A DNA stretch of 7,197 bases from SAR202 cluster bacterium (GCA_009392095.1 VFHF01000197.1:1-7197), one strand, 5' to 3'; shown: positions 1-6,686, numbered from the stretch's first letter. Program-made: numbers and translations. Notes: a model not told the origin generated them from the sequence alone.

Positions 1-318
1 CTCCACGAATGGGTAAAGATTAACCACCACGAGGTCGATGGTGTCGATGTTCAGATCCTTCAGTTCCCCCATGTGGTCCGGAGAATCGCGCCTGGCCAGC
101 AGTCCGGCGTAGATGGTCGGATGGAGGGTCTTGACCCGGCCGTCCAGGATCTCGGGCGACCCGGTGACATCGGCCACCTGGCTAACGTTGAGGCCGCCTT
201 CCTCAGATAACGTACGTTGGGTGCCGCCGGTGCTGATCAGTTCGTAACCGGCAGCAGAAACCTTCTTGGAGAATTCCACGATTCCAGTCTTGTCATAGAC
301 GCTGAGCAGTGCTTTCAA
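1..318 (-). CDS. purH: Bifunctional AICAR transformylase / IMP cyclohydrolase, N-terminal part (partial at window edge)
   Basis: PurH carries out the last two steps of de novo IMP synthesis in the cytoplasm: formylation of AICAR and ring closure to IMP. The 106 residues visible belong to the N-terminal IMP cyclohydrolase (MGS-like) domain. Recognisable motifs are SVYDKTG (residues 6-12), STGGT (29-33), GRVKTLHP (60-67) and VVNLYPF (98-104). The transformylase domain lies beyond base 1. The start is a TTG at 318-316. The family motif begins immediately after it, no upstream in-frame ATG exists, and a GGAG (328-325) sits 6 bases upstream. It follows purM by 51 bases with no obvious terminator, so co-transcription is likely. 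One small deviation: the residue after HPTI is Tyr where His is common (TIYAGLL), although this position varies in the family. Identity is very secure. Confidence 0.96.
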   Translation of the reverse strand, partial: MKALLSVYDKTGIVEFSKKVSAAGYELISTGGTQRTLSEEGGLNVSQVADVTGSPEILDGRVKTLHPTIYAGLLARRDSPDHMGELKDLNIDTIDLVVVNLYPFVE

Positions 319-369
319 CTTCCTCTCCGTCGTACTCTTTTGATTCGTTCGTGATTAATTAGAGGGCGC

Positions 370-1389
370 TTATCCCCTGAAGACTACCTGTTCGCCGTTG
401 CCTTGCGGAACCATCTTGCCGATGACCATCGCGTCGGGCAACTGTTCAAGGACATTGGCGACATTGTCTTCGGGGCAGACCGCCACCATCCCCAGGCCCA
501 TGTTAAACACCCGGTGCATTTCATCGTCGCTGATACCGCCCTCTTTCTGGATGATTTTAAATATGGGCAGCACCGGCCATGAACCGCTGTTGATCTCCGC
601 CGCAAGGCCGTCGGGCAGTATCGCCGGTAACTTGCCAGGTAGACCGCCGCCGGTGATGTGGGCGAGACCGTTGATCAGTCCAAGAACCGGCGCCAGCATT
701 GGATAATAGCTGCGGTGCGGCACCAAGAGTTCCTCGCCCAACTGGTGGTTCAGTTGATCAAAATGACGGTACAACACATTGGGTTCGCCATCGGTATTGA
801 ACACCTGGCGGACAAGAGAGAACCCATTGGTGTGGAGCCCGCTGGATGGCACACCCACTAGAACATTCCCGGCTTCGATGTTTTTCGACTCTAGGAGTTG
901 GTCCCGTTCCACTGCGCCAACCACGAACCCAGCCAGGTCCATCTCATCTCCGGAGTAGACCTGGGGCATTTGAGCGGTCTCGCCGCTGATCAACGCGCAC
1001 CCTACCTCGCGGCAACCCCAGGCGATGCCCCGCATGAGGTCATCCAGGCGTTGGGTGTCCAGTTTGCTGAAGGCGATGTAGTCCAGGAAAAAGAGGGGTT
1101 TGGCGCCCCTAGTGATGATATCGTTGACGTTTAGAGTGACCAGGTCTTGGCCCACTGACTCAAAGTGTCCCAATTGGGCCGCGATTTTGATCTTGGTGCC
1201 CACGCCGTCGGTGCTGGCGACCAAGACCGGTTCCCGGTAGCCAGAGAGTTGGTAGAGACCGGCAAAGCTTCCGGAACTGTCCAGTACCTCTGGGCCGTGG
1301 GTGCTGGCGGAGAACCCCTTGATCCGCTCTTTCAGCCCGTCCATCCGGTCCAGGTCAACGCCCGATTCCCGGTATGCGTCACTTGCCAA
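370..1389 (-). CDS. purM: Phosphoribosylformylglycinamidine cyclo-ligase (AIR synthetase)
   Basis: PurM uses ATP to close FGAM to 5-aminoimidazole ribonucleotide, step five of de novo purine synthesis, as a cytoplasmic dimer. The 339 residues match the usual family length. Motifs in order: AYRESGVDLD (5-14), the ATP-site STDGVGTK (59-66), DLVTLNVNDI (82-91), SGETAQMP (135-142), GLHTNGFSL (184-192), HITGGGLPGKLP (244-255) and MHRVFNMGLGM (291-301). The start is TTG at 1389-1387. The first ATG (residue 16) would remove the conserved N-terminal motif, and a strong GGGAGGAG (1404-1397) lies 7 bases upstream, so the TTG start is well supported. It lies between purF (188-base gap) and purH (51-base gap) on the same strand. 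The identification is firm and no defect is visible. Confidence 0.98.
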   Translation of the reverse strand: MASDAYRESGVDLDRMDGLKERIKGFSASTHGPEVLDSSGSFAGLYQLSGYREPVLVASTDGVGTKIKIAAQLGHFESVGQDLVTLNVNDIITRGAKPLFFLDYIAFSKLDTQRLDDLMRGIAWGCREVGCALISGETAQMPQVYSGDEMDLAGFVVGAVERDQLLESKNIEAGNVLVGVPSSGLHTNGFSLVRQVFNTDGEPNVLYRHFDQLNHQLGEELLVPHRSYYPMLAPVLGLINGLAHITGGGLPGKLPAILPDGLAAEINSGSWPVLPIFKIIQKEGGISDDEMHRVFNMGLGMVAVCPEDNVANVLEQLPDAMVIGKMVPQGNGEQVVFRG

Positions 1390-1577
1390 TTTGAGGCTCC
1401 TCCCGTTCCCTTCCGCCCGGCGGCAGGCCTGCTTGATTTCCGCTGTAAAAGGTTAATTCAAGGGTGGCCCGATGGCAAGGGCAAATGCCGAGCAAAATGG
1501 TGCTCCGATTAGGAGAAATCAGACTCTAAAAATGGATGCTGGTCAAGGCCGGGCGGCAGGTCTGGATGAGGCTGGAG
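1390..1577. other. purF-purM intergenic region with imperfect direct repeat and weak promoter-like site
   Basis: This 188-base gap is long for a purine operon. It contains two 16-base direct repeats matching at 14 of 16 positions (1416-1431 and 1549-1564), one near each end. The first sits within an 11-base palindrome (CCGCCCGGCGG, about 1413-1423). On the minus strand TTGACC (1546-1541) is followed after 17 bases by TCTGAT (1523-1518), a 4-of-6 match to the -10 consensus, which could be a weak secondary promoter for purM. I see no coding sequence, no known riboswitch and no hairpin with a T-run. Confidence 0.3.
1397..1404 (-). promoter_or_regulatory. Strong Shine-Dalgarno that fixes the TTG start of purM
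   Basis: GGGAGGAG on the minus strand, 7 bases before TTG at 1389. This is the strongest ribosome binding site of the purine block, and it is the main sequence evidence for choosing the TTG over any later ATG. Confidence 0.8.
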
Positions 1578-3029
1578 TTAATCGGCCGCTGGTCCAGGTT
1601 GTACCAATGCGAGCTTGGACAGCTCCAACTGTACGGGCACGGGGTAGTTGCCGGTGAAACAGGCGTCGCAGAACCCGCCTTTGGTCCCGCCAACCACCTC
1701 TAATAAACCTTCCACGCTGAGGTAGCCCAAGGTGTCCGCGCCGACGATGGTGCGAATATCTTCCAGGGTGTTGTTGGCGGCCAACAGTTCTTCGCGGGAT
1801 GCCATGTCCACGCCCATGAAACACGGGTGCTTGATTGGGGGTGCGCATACCCGCATGTGGACCTCTTTGGCGCCGCCTTTCCTGAGGAGGTTGACAACGT
1901 GGGGTGTTGTGGTGCCGCGGACGATGCTATCGTCCACCACGACCAGCCGCTTGCCTTGGATAACATCCACCAGGGTGTTGAATTTCTGGCGCACTCCTAA
2001 GTCCCGAAGGCGCTGTTCCGGCTCGATGAACGTCCGGCCTACATAACGATTCTTCACCAGCCCTTCGCTGAAGGGGATGCCCGATTCTTGGGCATAACCA
2101 ACAGCGGCGGCGGTGGACGAGTCGGGTATTCCAATCACGAGATCGGCATCCACCGGGTGTTCGCGGGCCAATTGGGCGCCCAGTTCTTGACGGGCGGAGT
2201 GGACCAGTTGTCCGGCCATCAAGCTGTCGGGCCGGGCAAAGTAGATCAGTTCAAACACGCAGAGGGCCTGGCGTCCGGTGCCACCGGACCAGGTGGCCGA
2301 ATGCAGGCCGTTGCCATCGACGATGATGACCTCGCCCGGATCCAGTTCTCTGATGTACTCGGCCCCGATATGATCCAACGCGCAGGACTCGGATGCGACT
2401 ACCCAGCCGCCGTTGAGCTTGCCCAGACAAAGCGGGCGAATTCCCAATGGGTCGCGGGCGGCGATCATGGTGTCTTTCGTCTGGACCACGATCGAATAAG
2501 CCCCTTCCAACTGGCGCATGCACTGGAAGACTCGGTCCTCCCAATTGGCGCCGGTGGCGTGGGCCAGCAACTGGGCGATGACCTCTGTGTCGGTCGTGGA
2601 GGTGAAAGTGCAGTTCCACTCGTCCTGAAGCTGGTCCCTCAATTGGAGAGCGTTGATTATATTGCCGTTGTTGGCCACGGCCAGTTGACCGTGTTGGCCA
2701 TCCACCAAAAGCGGTTGGGCATTGCAGAGTTCGCTGCTGCCGCTGGTGGAGTATCTGGTGTGACCGATGGCCATGTCGCCAACGAGGGGGTAGAAATCCG
2801 GTTCTCTGAAGATCTGGGTGACCAGGCCCATGTCAGCATGGACCACAACGTTCTCGCCATTGGCGGCGGCGATGCCGGCGCTTTCCTGGCCGCGGTGTTG
2901 GAGGGCGAATAGCCCGAAGAAAGCCAATCTGCTTGCATCCCCTTCCGGGGTAAATACCCCTATCACCCCGCATTCTTCGTTGGGGTGATCAAATGGCGCT
3001 CGGAAGGTGAAGTCCAAATCGCTATTCAC
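1578..3029 (-). CDS. purF: Amidophosphoribosyltransferase, Fe-S/propeptide type
   Basis: PurF makes 5-phosphoribosylamine from PRPP and glutamine, the committed first step of purine synthesis. The 483-residue protein has an N-terminal Ntn-type glutaminase domain followed by a phosphoribosyltransferase domain. Cys20 in EECGVIG is the expected catalytic nucleophile, exposed by removing a 19-residue propeptide. Other glutaminase motifs are LQHRGQES (43-50), GHTRYST (89-95) and NNGNI (120-124). The PRPP loop is VVVDDSIVRGTT (363-374). Cys257, Cys403, Cys454 and Cys457 sit where Bacillus-type PurF binds a 4Fe-4S cluster, so this is the Fe-S form. The start is GTG at 3029-3027. An in-frame stop lies four codons upstream, and no Shine-Dalgarno is present; TTG at codon 5 is the only nearby alternative. 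The first purine gene in this run, it probably drives purM and purH. Confidence 0.98.
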   Translation of the reverse strand: MNSDLDFTFRAPFDHPNEECGVIGVFTPEGDASRLAFFGLFALQHRGQESAGIAAANGENVVVHADMGLVTQIFREPDFYPLVGDMAIGHTRYSTSGSSELCNAQPLLVDGQHGQLAVANNGNIINALQLRDQLQDEWNCTFTSTTDTEVIAQLLAHATGANWEDRVFQCMRQLEGAYSIVVQTKDTMIAARDPLGIRPLCLGKLNGGWVVASESCALDHIGAEYIRELDPGEVIIVDGNGLHSATWSGGTGRQALCVFELIYFARPDSLMAGQLVHSARQELGAQLAREHPVDADLVIGIPDSSTAAAVGYAQESGIPFSEGLVKNRYVGRTFIEPEQRLRDLGVRQKFNTLVDVIQGKRLVVVDDSIVRGTTTPHVVNLLRKGGAKEVHMRVCAPPIKHPCFMGVDMASREELLAANNTLEDIRTIVGADTLGYLSVEGLLEVVGGTKGGFCDACFTGNYPVPVQLELSKLALVQPGPAAD

Positions 3030-3065
3030 GACGTTATTTTATGTAATCCATTTTGCAGCGGTCAA
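3030..3065 (-). promoter_or_regulatory. Promoter of purF, placed for a leaderless mRNA
   Basis: On the minus strand, TTGACC (3065-3060, 5 of 6 to the sigma-70 -35 consensus) is separated by 18 bases from TAAAAT (3041-3036, 5 of 6 to the -10 consensus). Only 6 bases lie between the -10 box and the GTG start of purF, so transcription would begin at or next to the start codon. This agrees with the absence of a Shine-Dalgarno before the GTG. The promoter call is inference from sequence match and position. Confidence 0.6.
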
Positions 3066-3186
3066 CAACAAAGGAGGCAATTAAAATGGCTTTCTATTAA
3101 ACCCATTCGGCGACAACCACTTAGTTTATTTTACACCAAGGCTACGGTAGGCGGCCTGATTAACAATATTGCCGTGAATCCTTTAT

Positions 3187-3239
3187 CGAAAACAGGTTCC
3201 TTGGTACCAGGCCACTAGGCGCGGTGGGACCAAGATTCC
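3187..3239 (-). terminator. Candidate terminator after jag
   Basis: Starting six bases after the jag stop codon, the minus strand holds CTTGGT (3234-3229) and ACCAAG (3205-3200), which pair. Between them lies an inner CCAC/GTGG pair (about 3227-3224 and 3215-3212). A short T-run (TTTT, 3192-3189) follows after seven bases. The stem is asymmetric and the T-run is short and displaced, so this is a plausible but imperfect intrinsic terminator separating the yidC-jag block from purF. Confidence 0.4.
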
Positions 3240-3245
3240 GGTCTT

Positions 3246-3932
3246 TTAGTCCCGCTTTGGCATGATGGTTACTTTGCGACCCTCGCCCTCTCCGGTGCTT
3301 TCGGTGGACACATCAGGGTTGTCCGTGAGGCTGGTGTGGATGATGCGCCGGTCAGCCGGAGGCATGGGCTCAAGAGTGATGCTTCGGTTGGTCTGAGTCA
3401 CTCTGGCGGCAACCTTAGTGGCCATGTCGCGTAGTTGGAACTCGCGCCGCTGGCGGTAGTTCTCTACGTCCAACACTACCCGGACGCCTTCAAATTGCTT
3501 CCTGACTATGAGGTTGACCAGGAATTGAAGGGCCTGAAGGGTCTGTCCCCGCCGTCCGATCAATAATCCCGAGTCCTCTCCGGCGAGGTCGATGATGGGC
3601 CCACCGGACTCCGGGTCGTTGGCGGCCCGCAAAGTCCGGGTGACGTTGACGCCGGCGGCCTCTAAAATCCGCCCAACGGCGGCGGTCGCCACTCCGGCGG
3701 CGGTTGTCTCCCCTTCTCCGGTGGTGGGCATTCCTGCGGCGTTGCGACCTGCGGAGATTCTGGTAACCCGGACCCGAGCGACTTCAGCGCCAATTCCCAG
3801 GAAACCAGCCTTGCCCCTACTTAGTATTTCTACCTCGGCCTCGTCGCGGTCGGCGTCGAGCTCTTTCAGTCCCAGCTCGATTGCTTCGTCGACGGTTCGT
3901 GCGCTCATTATTATCTCTGTCGCTTCTTCCAT
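3246..3932 (-). CDS. jag: Jag/KhpB-type RNA-binding protein (Jag-N, KH and R3H domains)
   Basis: This is a cytoplasmic RNA-binding protein usually encoded next to yidC; homologues (Jag, also called KhpB or EloR) affect cell elongation and RNA-level regulation in Gram-positive bacteria. The 228 residues show a Jag-N domain (about 1-58, with GKAGFLGIGAEVARVRV at 40-56) and a low-complexity Gly/Thr/Ala linker (about 60-85). A KH domain follows, with the GxxG loop GRRG at 126-129. The R3H domain carries Arg195 and His199 (R-x3-H). The start chosen is ATG 3932-3930 because GAGGAG (3948-3943) lies 10 bases upstream. ATG 3959 lacks a ribosome site and ATG 3908 would clip the domain edge. Its first 116 bases overlap the 3' end of yidC in another frame, which suggests translational coupling. 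Confidence 0.93.
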   Translation of the reverse strand: MEEATEIIMSARTVDEAIELGLKELDADRDEAEVEILSRGKAGFLGIGAEVARVRVTRISAGRNAAGMPTTGEGETTAAGVATAAVGRILEAAGVNVTRTLRAANDPESGGPIIDLAGEDSGLLIGRRGQTLQALQFLVNLIVRKQFEGVRVVLDVENYRQRREFQLRDMATKVAARVTQTNRSITLEPMPPADRRIIHTSLTDNPDVSTESTGEGEGRKVTIMPKRD

Positions 3933-4767
3933 CTTGTCCGGTCTCCTCTTCTGAATCATTTTGAGATGATCGGGATTGCGCCGCCGGCGTTGCTGCCGGC
4001 GTTGCTGCCGGCGCAGCCTTGGGGAACAAAGGGAACAATGGTCCCCAGCCACCAGTTACAAAATATTGAATAGCGATACCTATCACGTTGGACGTTACCC
4101 AATACAAGGCGAGTCCACTGGGTAGCGTGAACGAGAAGAACGCGATCATCAGAGGCATCAGCCAAAGCATCATGGCTTGATTGCCGGATTGCCTCGGATC
4201 GGTTGACGGTTGCATGGTCATCTTCTGCTGGACCCAAGTGGTCGCGAAGACCAGCACCGGCATGATTACGTTGGTTGGGTCGGGTTTCGCTAGGTCCAGC
4301 CAGAGGAAGTTGGGGTCCAGCGGCGCCGCTGAATATATAGGCGCCACCGGTATCCAGGTGTACAACTTTTCCGAAAACCCCACCAGGTCATCGGGGCGTG
4401 AGAACACGGTTTGAATCAGTACACGGAACAGGCCGATGAGAATTGGCATCTGGACGATCATTGGGCCCAAGCAACCGAAGGGGCTTACTCCGGCCTCCCG
4501 GTACAGGCGCATGGTCTCCTGAGAGATCCGGGACTTATCTCTGGAGTAACGGTCTTGAATCTCCTTCAGCTTTGGCTGCAAGGAGCTCATGGCCCGCATC
4601 TGACTCAACTGCTTCAGGGTCAAAGGCATCGTGGCCAGCCGGATCAGGGCGGTTAGCGATATGATCGCCAGCCCCATCTGGCTGAAGAAGATGGTGTACA
4701 ACACCACCAGTCCGTTGAGCATGGGCCGAATTATCAGTTCGGTCCAGAGGAATGAAATGGCCTCCAA
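3817..4767 (-). CDS. yidC: YidC/Oxa1-family membrane protein insertase with Arg-rich tail
   Basis: This membrane insertase places proteins in the cytoplasmic membrane, alone or with SecYEG. The 316-residue protein is the short form lacking the large periplasmic domain of proteobacterial YidC. Arg43 in LTALIRLATMPLTLKQ is the expected groove arginine. A charged cytoplasmic hairpin (about 50-95) follows, then GCLGPMIVQMPILIGLF (98-114) and further membrane segments around 167-180, 199-215 and 219-238. The tail from residue 250 has three parts: Ala/Pro repeats (251-263), an acidic patch (about 268-276) and an Arg-rich end (about 278-316) that could contact ribosomal RNA. The start is TTG 4767-4765 with GAGGT (4780-4776) 8 bases upstream; the next ATG (residue 16) would cut into the first membrane segment. 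The tail overlaps jag by 116 bases. Confidence 0.96.
   Translation of the reverse strand: MEAISFLWTELIIRPMLNGLVVLYTIFFSQMGLAIISLTALIRLATMPLTLKQLSQMRAMSSLQPKLKEIQDRYSRDKSRISQETMRLYREAGVSPFGCLGPMIVQMPILIGLFRVLIQTVFSRPDDLVGFSEKLYTWIPVAPIYSAAPLDPNFLWLDLAKPDPTNVIMPVLVFATTWVQQKMTMQPSTDPRQSGNQAMMLWLMPLMIAFFSFTLPSGLALYWVTSNVIGIAIQYFVTGGWGPLFPLFPKAAPAATPAATPAAQSRSSQNDSEEETGQDGRSDRDNNERTNRRRSNRAGTERARRRPRRGRGRNTK
3983..4013. repeat. 12-bp tandem repeat within the yidC tail
   Basis: GCCGGCGTTGCT (plus strand) occurs twice in direct succession (3983-3994, 3995-4006), followed by a 7-base partial copy to 4013. In yidC it encodes the Ala-Thr-Pro-Ala repeats of the linker between the membrane core and the charged tail. 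Such a unit can change copy number by slippage without shifting the frame. Confidence 0.8.
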
Positions 4768-4811
4768 AGAGTCCTACCTCGCTGCCGATTTAGAGCGGTT
4801 GAGTTTCTGTG

Positions 4812-6059
4812 TTAGTTGACGCATCGCTCATCCGGCCGGGTGTGCAAGCACCAGACGTTACGTTGCCCGTTTCTGAATTCGATTCGCCTGACTGTTTGGT
4901 CCTGAGAACCCACGAAGACCGAGTCGCCCACGGCGAACAGGGGAGCCTTGATCTCTGAGTCTCCGATCTTCTGATTGAACAACACCCGCTGCAGGCCCAG
5001 GTTTTCACTCCGGGTGTCCAGCAGCAGTAGATTTCCGTCTTTACCCGCCACCACCAGGCCCTCTGGCACCAGAACCGGCGATGAAACTATAGGAGAACCC
5101 ACATCGTGCTTCCAGAGCAGGTTGCCGTTCAGGTCTATGGCGTAGATGTTGCCATCCATGTTGGGGGCAAATATCGTGTTTCCGTCCGTTACAGCGCCGG
5201 CCCAGAACCAGTTCTCGCCTAAAATCGTCCACTCTATGACCCCTTCATCCGCGGACAATGCGTACAGAGATTTGTCGAATGACCCGGCGATGACCTTTCC
5301 TGCGACCACCAAGGGTTTTCCAGCCACTACACCCTTGGTTTCGTAGCTCCAGAGTTCGTCGCCGTCATCCAGGGTTACTGCGTACACCTTGTGGTCATGC
5401 GAGCCGAAGTAGGCGACACCTCTGGCTACGGCAGGAGTCGACCAGATGGCGGCGCCGGTGCGGAATGGTTTCCAGAATTCGTTCCCGTCCTTAGCGGTGT
5501 AGGCGTACAGAGACCCATCCTCGGACGGTGCCAAGATGATGTCGTGAGTTGGGTCATAGGCCGGGCCGGCCACCAACGGTTCGGGCTCAATGAACGTGTT
5601 TTCGGGCCGTTTCCAACCGTCGCCGGTCAACCGGCCGGACTCTTTGTCCAGAGCATATAGAAATCCATCTATGGCGCTCACGTATACCAAACCATCAACG
5701 ACCAAAGGAGTGTTGTAAACACCGAATAGGACCCCTTGGCCTTGGGCCGGCGGGAAAATCCACTTTTCCTGGATATTCCCTGAACCGTCGTCGGAGACCG
5801 CCTGTATCTCGCCGTCTTTCGTGCCGATGTAGACCACACTGTCTACACTGACCGGAGGGTTCCAACCGTCGCTTTGGTCATTTATATTTCGAGTACAGGC
5901 GAGGAGAACGGGCAACATGATCAAGGCGAACAGGAACAGCATCCGCCGCGACGGCAATCTATTGGAGGGAACGGCGCTGGGCCCTTGGGCGACTGGGCTG
6001 TTGTTTATGGACTTATGGATGGGGATGATAGGCACCAACAGGCAGGTAATAGTTCTCAC
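4812..6059 (-). CDS. PQQ-like (BamB-like) beta-propeller lipoprotein
   Basis: This is a predicted surface-anchored beta-propeller. Eight copies of a blade motif of the form hydrophobic-x-G-x-x-D-G-x-x-Y-A-hydrophobic occur near residues 75-88, 125-138, 174-187, 216-228, 256-268, 296-309, 336-348 and 381-394, often with a W-K or W-S step after them, as in PQQ-repeat and BamB proteins. A hydrophobic segment ending in the lipobox LLAC (52-55) predicts lipid attachment at Cys55. The coordinates are the longest frame, from a GTG whose last two bases overlap the yidD stop (GTGA). That start leaves about 39 residues before the signal sequence, so TTG at 5957 (MPSRRMLFLF...) or ATG at 5942 is more likely functional, although neither has a clear ribosome site. 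It lies 44 bases before yidC, which suggests a role at the membrane or in folding of exported proteins. No cofactor-binding residues are evident; the ligand is unknown. Confidence 0.85.
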   Translation of the reverse strand: MRTITCLLVPIIPIHKSINNSPVAQGPSAVPSNRLPSRRMLFLFALIMLPVLLACTRNINDQSDGWNPPVSVDSVVYIGTKDGEIQAVSDDGSGNIQEKWIFPPAQGQGVLFGVYNTPLVVDGLVYVSAIDGFLYALDKESGRLTGDGWKRPENTFIEPEPLVAGPAYDPTHDIILAPSEDGSLYAYTAKDGNEFWKPFRTGAAIWSTPAVARGVAYFGSHDHKVYAVTLDDGDELWSYETKGVVAGKPLVVAGKVIAGSFDKSLYALSADEGVIEWTILGENWFWAGAVTDGNTIFAPNMDGNIYAIDLNGNLLWKHDVGSPIVSSPVLVPEGLVVAGKDGNLLLLDTRSENLGLQRVLFNQKIGDSEIKAPLFAVGDSVFVGSQDQTVRRIEFRNGQRNVWCLHTRPDERCVN

Positions 6060-6265
6060 GGTACGGGGTCATATCCTTGGCCGCCCATGGGACGGCACCG
6101 ACCCAACCGTTTGACGCCAAGCCAGACCCCTTTGAAGACGCCGTATTTGTCCACCGCTTCGTGGGAGTAATGGGAGCAGGAGGGGGAATACCGGCATGAT
6201 GTCGGTAGCAAAGGTGAAAGGGTCTTTTGGTAGACCCAGATCAGGGAAAGCACGGCATACTTCAT
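6056..6265 (-). CDS. yidD: Membrane protein insertion efficiency factor
   Basis: YidD is a small, membrane-associated protein that assists YidC-dependent insertion. The 69-residue protein is of typical length. It carries the family signatures QKTLSPLLPTSCRYSPSCSHY (13-33) and GRCRPMGGQGYDPVP (55-69), including conserved Cys24, Cys30 and Cys57. An N-terminal amphipathic or hydrophobic stretch (about 3-12) fits membrane association. The start ATG (6265-6263) is fixed by an in-frame TAA two codons upstream; the ribosome site is weak. It follows rnpA by 40 bases, rather than overlapping it as in many genomes, and its stop touches the longest frame of the propeller gene. Identity is secure. Confidence 0.97.
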   Translation of the reverse strand: MKYAVLSLIWVYQKTLSPLLPTSCRYSPSCSHYSHEAVDKYGVFKGVWLGVKRLGRCRPMGGQGYDPVP

Positions 6266-6305
6266 TTGTTATGCAATTCCGTTGGTAGGTAATCTCATTG
6301 GTAAT

Positions 6306-6686
6306 TTATTCGTCCGGTTGGTCCACAGAAGGCCCTGGACCGGTGGGCTGTGGAATCTCTTCCACCAGATTGGCGCGCCGTAAAAGATTATCCGTTGCGT
6401 CCTTCAGTTCTTGGTACTTGGCCATCCCTGCCCCACGGCGCACGATGAACAATGCGTCCCATCCTGCCTTTACGGGGTTCAGCCGGACCGCCTCTCGCAA
6501 CCGCCGTTTTACTTTGTTTCTAACGGCCGCGTTACCGATTCGCTTGCTCACCAAGAACCCGAACCGGCTGCAGTCTAAGTCATTGGCAAGGTATCTGATT
6601 ACCAATAAGCGGTTAGCGGCGCTGCTGCCCTCGGCATGGATCTGGGAGAACCGTTTGCTGCCAGTGAGCCGTTGCCTGCGCTGCAT
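6306..6686 (-). CDS. rnpA: Ribonuclease P protein component
   Basis: RnpA is the protein subunit of RNase P, which binds the catalytic RNA and the 5' leader of precursor tRNA. The 126-residue protein shows the hallmark RNR region, IGNAAVRNKVKRRLREAVR (50-68), preceded by RFGFLVSKR (41-49). A Phe in the N-terminal segment RLTGSKRF (6-13) fits the conserved substrate-contact region. The last 15 or so residues (PQPTGPGPSVDQPDE) are Pro/Gly/acidic, look disordered and extend past the folded domain. The start is ATG 6686-6684 with only a weak ribosome site. It follows rpmH by 74 bases, with a hairpin in the gap. Position and motifs make the call firm. Confidence 0.97.
   Translation of the reverse strand: MQRRQRLTGSKRFSQIHAEGSSAANRLLVIRYLANDLDCSRFGFLVSKRIGNAAVRNKVKRRLREAVRLNPVKAGWDALFIVRRGAGMAKYQELKDATDNLLRRANLVEEIPQPTGPGPSVDQPDE

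Noticed and set aside
2088..2912. Long plus-strand open frame (274 codons) opposite purF.
   Set aside because: It is antisense to a strongly conserved gene, has no recognisable domain or ribosome site, and is explained by the codon bias of purF.
3071..3100. On the plus strand, AAGGAGG is followed after 8 bases by ATG and a four-codon frame ending in TAA.
   Set aside because: The ribosome-site geometry is excellent, but a four-residue product with no promoter or downstream gene on that strand is most likely coincidence; it is A/G-rich sequence within the purF upstream region.
3030..3245. Possible purine or other riboswitch upstream of purF.
   Set aside because: The predicted purF transcript starts at the start codon, leaving no leader to hold one, and I could not recognise a purine-aptamer core in the gap.
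3933..4052. Upstream extension of the jag frame rich in Arg/Gln.
   Set aside because: It lies inside the yidC coding sequence, has no ribosome site, and consists of an out-of-frame reading of the yidC Ala/Pro repeat; the Jag-N domain starts at the later ATG.
5141..6059. Possible true PQQ-dependent dehydrogenase.
   Set aside because: At about 415 residues it is shorter than typical quinoprotein dehydrogenases, the repeats are evenly spaced without a catalytic insertion, and no vicinal cysteine pair is present; a non-enzymatic BamB-like propeller fits better.
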